Source: Allolucifera butyrica (GTDB lineage: Bacteria; Bacillota; Negativicutes; Sporomusales; UPPP01). From it: DNA of 64,000 nucleotides. Position 1 is the first letter of the stretch. Each line of letters opens with the position of its first letter. Positions 60,103 to 64,000 of this stretch are shown here, in pieces. The stretch covers positions 184,867 to 248,866 of the forward strand of contig NZ_UPPP01000072.1 of assembly GCF_900476375.1 (NCBI RefSeq). The letters are read 5' to 3'. The notes under the pieces were generated by a model that saw only the letters and a list, made by a program, of their open reading frames with translations, had not been told where the DNA came from and did not search any database. Position numbers and translations under genes: made by a program.

Positions 60103-61128
60103 CTATTTCTTCGTATGCGCCTCGTAAAACTCATAATACTTTTTCAGTTCCCGCTTCAGCAGGTTAGGAGTATCGAGCTCATAAGGGCAATTCTTTTTAC
60201 AGTGGCCGCATCCCACACATTGATTGATTAAATCCATTTTGGCCCGGAAACTGTCTTTTAGGAACGGCTGGTAGGGCGCCCGGTTTAAAAGCAGGGATAT
60301 TCTTGCCTGGGTAGGTATTTCGATACCGGCGGGACAGGGCATACAATAGCCGCAGCCGCGGCAAAAGTTTCCCGCCAACTCAGCCCGGTCCTTCTCAATA
60401 TCCTGCCACATAGCTTCATCCAATACGGGTGGATTCTTTTCCAAAGATATAAATTCATCCAGTTCATGCATCTTCTGAATTCCCCAAATCGGCACCACAT
60501 TATCGTATTGCCGCAAAAAGGCAAACGTAGTGGCCGCTTTGGTAATTAATCCGCCGGATAACGCTTTCATGGCGATAACACCAAGCCCCCGTTCCTTGCA
60601 TACCTCGATCAGTTTTAAATCTTCCGCGGCGGATAGCGAACTGAGGGGAAATTGAATGGTATCGTACCGGCCTGATTCCGCCGCTGCGATTGCCGTTTTG
60701 ATATTATGATTGGTTAAGCCAATAAAGCGGGCCATTCCTTTTGCTTTCGCTTCGACTAAACCCGCGTACGGGCTTTCAGGATCCTCCGGGTCGGGCAGTT
60801 CCTTGGGATTATGTAATTGCAGAATGTCCACATAGTCTGTTTTTAGCTTGCTCAGGCTGGTTGCCAAATCTTGCAACAGGGTTTTCCTGTCCCCGGCTTT
60901 ACTTTTGGTCGCGATGATAATATGATTTCTTACACCGGCAAGGGCATAACCGATTTTTTCTTCACTGTCCGTGTACACCCGGGCAGTATCAAAAAAGTTT
61001 ATGCCGCTGTCATAAGCCTTTCTGAGAATCGCTTGGGCTTCTTCCAAAGAAACCCGCTGGATGGGCAAGGCGCCAAAGCCGCTTCTGCTCACCATTAAAT
61101 TCGTACGGCCTAATTTTATCTTTTCCAT
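60103..61128 (-). CDS. Aldo/keto reductase with C-terminal ferredoxin domain
   Basis: This 341-residue protein has an AKR barrel with the catalytic Asp and Tyr region NFFDTARVYTDSEEKIGYAL, Lys in IIIATKSKAGD and the active-site His in DILQLHNPKE. A tail follows with two 4Fe-4S-type motifs, CRGCGYCMPCPAGIEIP and CVGCGHCKKNCPYEL. This fused form is common in anaerobes and may take electrons from ferredoxin. The substrate is unknown. It precedes the MDR gene on the same strand. Confidence 0.92.
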   Translation of the reverse strand: MEKIKLGRTNLMVSRSGFGALPIQRVSLEEAQAILRKAYDSGINFFDTARVYTDSEEKIGYALAGVRNHIIIATKSKAGDRKTLLQDLATSLSKLKTDYVDILQLHNPKELPDPEDPESPYAGLVEAKAKGMARFIGLTNHNIKTAIAAAESGRYDTIQFPLSSLSAAEDLKLIEVCKERGLGVIAMKALSGGLITKAATTFAFLRQYDNVVPIWGIQKMHELDEFISLEKNPPVLDEAMWQDIEKDRAELAGNFCRGCGYCMPCPAGIEIPTQARISLLLNRAPYQPFLKDSFRAKMDLINQCVGCGHCKKNCPYELDTPNLLKRELKKYYEFYEAHTKK

Positions 61129-61307
61129 GCTGTAAAAAGCCCCCTTACTGAAACCCTAAGTTACTATGTAAAAAGTCCGGTGTGATTTCAGTTCTGCTTG
61201 CCAAAGGCACCTTCGAATTGAGATACACACTTATTTTTATCATACTCCTTAGAGTATGCTCTAAAGCAATATTTAAAATCGAATTACCCGCACTTTGCGA
61301 AAAACTT

Positions 61308-61817
61308 TCACCCCATAATCAAACCGGCTACTGCGGCAACTACTAATATAATATTGGCCGATACGCGCCGGGATACGGCAAGAGCGGCGCTGATAACGGC
61401 AATGGCCGCCATTTCCGCATTCACTCCGTTGCTGCGAAACATGCCGGCTAAAACCAGCACACTGAAACCGACTATGACAAGCACCACTCCGTCAAGCAAT
61501 CCCTGGACCGCGGGGTGGCCGGCAATGCGCCCATGGTAGCGTTGAACAAGCAAAACGAACAGGGGAGGCAACAGCAGGGCAATACAGGCCAGGACCGCTC
61601 CCGGTACTCCGGCGACCAGATAACACAGGCTGACGATCCAAAGCCCGTTGGGTCCGGGAGTGACCTGGCCAATGGACAATGCCTCGGTAAATTGTTTCTC
61701 ACCGGCCCATCCCCGGGCGATAAAATCGGCATGCAAACTGGGCAAAGGGCCAAAACCCCCGGTCGAAAACAAAATCGACTTAAATACAACTCCAAAAAAC
61801 AAAATCCAGTTCATCAT
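61308..61817 (-). CDS. chrA: Chromate transporter subunit (short CHR), second gene
   Basis: This 169-residue membrane protein is half of the two-gene short-chain chromate transporter. Pattern: FKSILFSTGGFGPLPSLHADFI, then GQVTPGPNGLWIVSLCYLVAG with the conserved Gln-Val-Thr-Pro-Gly-Pro. The start ATG immediately follows the stop of the first half and has AGGAGG inside that gene's end. The family exports chromate or related oxyanions; the true substrate here is unproven. Confidence 0.85.
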   Translation of the reverse strand: MMNWILFFGVVFKSILFSTGGFGPLPSLHADFIARGWAGEKQFTEALSIGQVTPGPNGLWIVSLCYLVAGVPGAVLACIALLLPPLFVLLVQRYHGRIAGHPAVQGLLDGVVLVIVGFSVLVLAGMFRSNGVNAEMAAIAVISAALAVSRRVSANIILVVAAVAGLIMG

Positions 61818-62453
61818 CTAATCCTCCTGAATCTTCCCGGCAACCTGCCAATAGAGAACTGCGCCGCAGAGACCGCCCAGAAGATATAATACTACGACCG
61901 GCGGATTTAAAAACAGGTAAAGCATTGCGCTGCCCAGCATAATGCCGATTGCAGCCAAAAACGGCAACGCTCCCCGTTTACGGTTCTTAATAAAGATCGG
62001 TCTGGCGTTGCGCCAGTTCGTGGCCAGGGCAATCCCGAATATGGCGGCAAACACGGCCCGCAAAGCCCCCTGGACTCTCGGCAATCCGCTGATATTGGCG
62101 TAGATGGCCGAAATCCCAACAGTGATGGCCGCACTCGGCAGAATCAGTCCGGCCAGGGAAACGATTATGCCCGCCCAACCGGCAAGCTGTTTACCGATCA
62201 GTATCGTATAAGCAATAATATTTATACCCGGTACAATTTGCGACATGGCTATGATATTGGCATACTCTTCGCCAGTAATCCAGTGGCGTTTATAAATAAA
62301 GTTTTCCTGAATCAAGTACTGAGTAATGGCGCCGCCGCCAAAGGACGTAAAGCCAATTCGCAGCCACGTGAGAAATAACCGGCTGAGCATAAGCGGTTCA
62401 GCCACGCCCGTTGTCCCGGAATTTCCTATTTTGTCTTTATTTTGTTCCGTCAT
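61818..62453 (-). CDS. chrA: Chromate transporter subunit (short CHR), first gene
   Basis: The start is taken at ATG 62453 (AGGAG, 9 bp spacing); an earlier ATG at 62486 has AAAGGG with no spacing. The ~211-residue protein has the family start FLTWLRIGFTSFGGGAITQYLI and MSQIVPGINIIAYTILIG. It pairs with the next gene, as in two-gene CHR systems, where the halves insert with opposite topology. Confidence 0.85.
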   Translation of the reverse strand: MTEQNKDKIGNSGTTGVAEPLMLSRLFLTWLRIGFTSFGGGAITQYLIQENFIYKRHWITGEEYANIIAMSQIVPGINIIAYTILIGKQLAGWAGIIVSLAGLILPSAAITVGISAIYANISGLPRVQGALRAVFAAIFGIALATNWRNARPIFIKNRKRGALPFLAAIGIMLGSAMLYLFLNPPVVVLYLLGGLCGAVLYWQVAGKIQED

Positions 62454-62559
62454 CCAACTTTGCTCCTCATCTATTTTTAACTTCATCCCTTTCTTAGTTA
62501 CTCTCCTATACTAGCATATTTTACGGATACATTGATTTTCTATTTTGAAGCAGGCGCAA

Positions 62560-62705
62560 AAAAATACCCTTTACCAAAGTAAAGGGCATGCAGAAGGAGC
62601 TGAGTGATTAAAATCTATAGAAACGCCCGGCATAATAACAGAATTGAAAATAAACCCCATTATTATGCCGAACGGATTCTTTTCCGGCTGACCATCCGGT
62701 TACCT
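62560..62705 (-). ncRNA. Candidate small RNA with Pho-box-like promoter and terminator
   Basis: The minus-strand promoter at 62711-62764 would start an RNA near 62705. It would contain a 12-bp-class stem (CGGCATAATAA with TTATTATGCCG, about 62631-62675) and end at the terminator at 62563-62586, for a length of about 140 nt. The only frame inside is a 10-codon one (MVSRKRIRSA, preceded by AAGG). Alternatively the stretch is simply the 3' untranslated region of the flavodoxin-ferredoxin gene, which ends at 62770. Confidence 0.4.
62563..62586 (-). terminator. Rho-independent terminator
   Basis: CCCTTTAC (62567-62574) pairs with GTAAAGGG (62579-62586); on the minus strand TATTTTTTT follows. Confidence 0.85.
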
Positions 62706-62710
62706 TGTTT

Positions 62711-62764
62711 ATTATAACCGCTAATTATGAAGAGAGTATGAAAGAACTATGAAGAAATTATGAA
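62711..62764 (-). promoter_or_regulatory. Four-repeat Pho-box-like promoter
   Basis: On the minus strand TTCATA occurs four times at an exact 11-bp period (62759-62764, 62748-62753, 62737-62742, 62726-62731). The last copy ends 9 bp from TATAAT (62711-62716). This is a strong binding array for an OmpR/PhoB-type response regulator. Confidence 0.65.
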
Positions 62765-62769
62765 AAAAA

Positions 62770-63594
62770 CTATCGCTTTGCAGGACTGTAATTGCCGTCC
62801 GGCCCCTTCCAGCGGAATTTCCCCTGCGTCTTGGCGCCGATTTGAATTGCTTCCGTCGGACATTGATTTATGCACCGCATGCACAAAAAACACCGGTCCG
62901 CAAAAATTACCTCCTCTTGAACAGCAATATTCCGGGACGGGCAGATCCGCTCACAAAGACGGCACTTAATACATTGTTCATCGGCCCGGAACTTCCGCTT
63001 CATCTTTTTCTCAACCAATTTGTAGATTAGGCTCATTAATCCCCCCATAATCCATCCGCTCCATTTTACCGGCGGCAGCTTAGCCTCCGCCCGTTTCCCG
63101 TTAGCTCCACCTAAATTGGCAACCACACCGGCAATCTCAGCAACGGCCTTTTTAATCATTGCCGCTTCATTGAAGTTAGTAGAACGTACTTTCATTACAT
63201 ATCGCGATTCTTTTCCCATAAAAACCAATCCGTCTGAACCGGGCATTTTTACTTCGGCAAAATGCAAGGGCACCATGCCTTTTCTAATTAATCTCCGGCC
63301 GATTTTCCGGAAAGCATTGGCGCTATAAAAACCCATAGTGGAAAATAGGATCGCCTTCTGAGTCCTGGGAAGGGTAAGTTCGTTAACGTAATCCTGTAAA
63401 AACAAAGGCATATCGCAAGCATAAACCGGATATCCCAGGATCAGAACATCAAACTTGTCCACCTTCGCGGGCGGAAACGTTTCTACTGCCGACAGCTGAA
63501 CGTCATAATTTCCCCTGCAAAGTTCATCCCTTATTTTTTCCGCTATAAAACAGGTATTGCCGGTTCCGCTGAAATAGAGTATTAGTATTTTCAT
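62770..63594 (-). CDS. Flavodoxin-ferredoxin fusion, EFR1 family
   Basis: The start is ATG 63594 (GGAAGGG upstream); the frame is open further into intron sequence and is ignored. The 274-residue protein has an N-terminal flavodoxin domain with the FMN loop LYFSGTGNTCFIAEKI. The C-terminal ferredoxin domain has two 4Fe-4S motifs (CIKCRLCERICPSRNI, CFLCMRCINQCP). It is an electron-transfer protein of anaerobes. A group II intron has inserted about 50 bp upstream of its start, which may have displaced its promoter. Confidence 0.9.
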   Translation of the reverse strand: MKILILYFSGTGNTCFIAEKIRDELCRGNYDVQLSAVETFPPAKVDKFDVLILGYPVYACDMPLFLQDYVNELTLPRTQKAILFSTMGFYSANAFRKIGRRLIRKGMVPLHFAEVKMPGSDGLVFMGKESRYVMKVRSTNFNEAAMIKKAVAEIAGVVANLGGANGKRAEAKLPPVKWSGWIMGGLMSLIYKLVEKKMKRKFRADEQCIKCRLCERICPSRNIAVQEEVIFADRCFLCMRCINQCPTEAIQIGAKTQGKFRWKGPDGNYSPAKR

Positions 63595-63682
63595 AGTACC
63601 CTTCCCCTCAATTGCCGCACTGTCGCCTTGCCGTTCGAGTCGGGTCGAGTAGAAACGCGCCTTGCGACGCGCAACCCTCACA

Positions 63683-63715
63683 GAACCGGACTTGCCCTAT
63701 TAAGGCATCCGGCTC
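63683..63715 (-). ncRNA. Group II intron domain V
   Basis: On the minus strand the stretch starts GAGCCGGATGCC and ends AAGTCCGGTTC, a stem with the catalytic-domain pattern of domain V. It follows the maturase stop by 23 bases. Domain VI follows with GGGTTGCGCG and CGCGTTTC. Confidence 0.8.
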
Positions 63716-63738
63716 TTCATAGCAGCATTTACTTACGT

Positions 63739-64000
63739 CTAGCCATAGATATTTACATAGATTCTCGCGTTAACTAGCGGGAATCTCTCCTCGAGTTTTG
63801 CAAATCCTTCCCAAGTCAGGCTGTTCTTTTGGCTTCTACGATTGAGCACTTCAAGTATCTTGCGCCGTATGCGGTATCCAAACGCATGAATTCCGTTGCT
63901 GTTGTCGGTCACCCCATAGTAGCGGTAGTGCCCAGCCAGCTTGGCATTTATCTGCTTGATTAAGTCTCCTATCTCAGTGTGCATATTTTGATAGAGCCAT
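63739..64000 (-). CDS. ltrA: Group II intron reverse transcriptase/maturase, C-terminal end
   Basis: The frame is open to the window edge, so this is partial. The visible residues are the thumb/maturase end: INAKLAGHYRYYGVTDNS, then RRKILEVLNRRSQKNSLTW and LEERFPLVNARIYVNIYG. The HYRYYG and NRRSQ segments are typical of LtrA-type proteins, which splice the intron and help it move. The reverse-transcriptase domains lie beyond the window. Confidence 0.88.
   Translation of the reverse strand, partial: WLYQNMHTEIGDLIKQINAKLAGHYRYYGVTDNSNGIHAFGYRIRRKILEVLNRRSQKNSLTWEGFAKLEERFPLVNARIYVNIYG

Larger units (their letters stand above)
63644..64000 (-). mobile_element. Group II intron, 3' part
   Basis: The element runs off the window on the right. 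It contains the end of the maturase gene, then domain V (63683-63715) and a domain VI stem. The 3' boundary is placed near 63644, after CTACTCGAC, by similarity to intron ends; it could be off by a few bases. The intron lies on the same strand as the gene whose leader it interrupts. Confidence 0.8.

Noticed and set aside
62726..62764. Possible CRISPR-like short direct repeats
   Set aside because: The repeat period is 11 bp without spacers; a transcription-factor array explains it. No CRISPR array or cas gene is present in the window.
63595..63681. N-terminal extension of the flavodoxin-ferredoxin gene
   Set aside because: The extra 29 codons are intron 3' end and exon leader; the ATG at 63594 has its own ribosome site and starts the flavodoxin fold exactly.

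Overview
The window reads like a chromosomal segment of an anaerobic, spore-forming Firmicute, most likely a Negativicute of the Sporomusa/Pelosinus kind. Support: a three-gene GerA-type germinant receptor operon, a Spo0E-like phosphatase, a five-TM/PAS sensor kinase of the sporulation type, AGGAGG ribosome sites with frequent TTG/GTG starts, several ferredoxin-type oxidoreductases, and dense intergenic hairpin repeats. The family-level assignment is an inference, because no rRNA or tRNA gene was seen.

Layout. 1-1,075: 3' part of a chemoreceptor gene. 1,086-11,046: a divergent reductive pyrimidine catabolism locus. Leftward run an NCS1 nucleobase permease, dihydropyrimidinase, PreA and an N-carbamoyl-beta-alanine amidohydrolase; rightward run a PucR-type regulator, an aminotransferase and an iron alcohol dehydrogenase. 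Together they can take uracil/thymine to beta-alanine, then to the semialdehyde and 3-hydroxy acid. Matching palindromes sit just upstream of both structural promoters, and a ~117-bp element flanks pucR in inverted orientation. 11,087-20,280: a leftward sugar/polyol operon with a SorC regulator, GutM, a glucitol-type PTS (three proteins), a SAF-domain homoserine-dehydrogenase-like oxidoreductase (COG4091), a transketolase, a cupin and an MBL-fold hydrolase. 20,357-27,540: a leftward hexonate/hexuronate operon (GntR, mannonate-dehydratase/RspA family, MFS carrier, MDR and SDR dehydrogenases, KDPG aldolase, KDG kinase).

27,783-32,464 holds small metabolic and membrane genes (DUF1330, nitroreductase, aquaporin, TSUP exporter, Spo0E-like protein). 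32,461-36,398 is the gerA-type operon. 36,704-48,585 contains a ClpP paralogue with a substituted catalytic Asp, a KimA-like potassium permease, an ABC exporter, a sensor kinase, a GNAT-like protein, an NhaC antiporter and several very small proteins. 48,680-58,629 carries a BBE-type flavoprotein, a TDT transporter, a drug MFS pump, a Gfo/Idh/MocA oxidoreductase, signal peptidase I, HIT and YbaK proteins, and an unrecognised gene pair. 59,002-63,594 has two oxidoreductases, a split chromate transporter and a flavodoxin-ferredoxin protein. The right edge is the 3' end of a group II intron.

Regulatory highlights: three leftward promoters share one geometry (11-bp-spaced TATGAC/TATGAA repeats ending 9 bp from a TATAAT-type -10), as expected for a PhoB/OmpR-type response regulator. 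Two of them appear to drive short terminated transcripts with no sizeable ORF. Three kinds of intergenic inverted-repeat element recur, one nested inside another.
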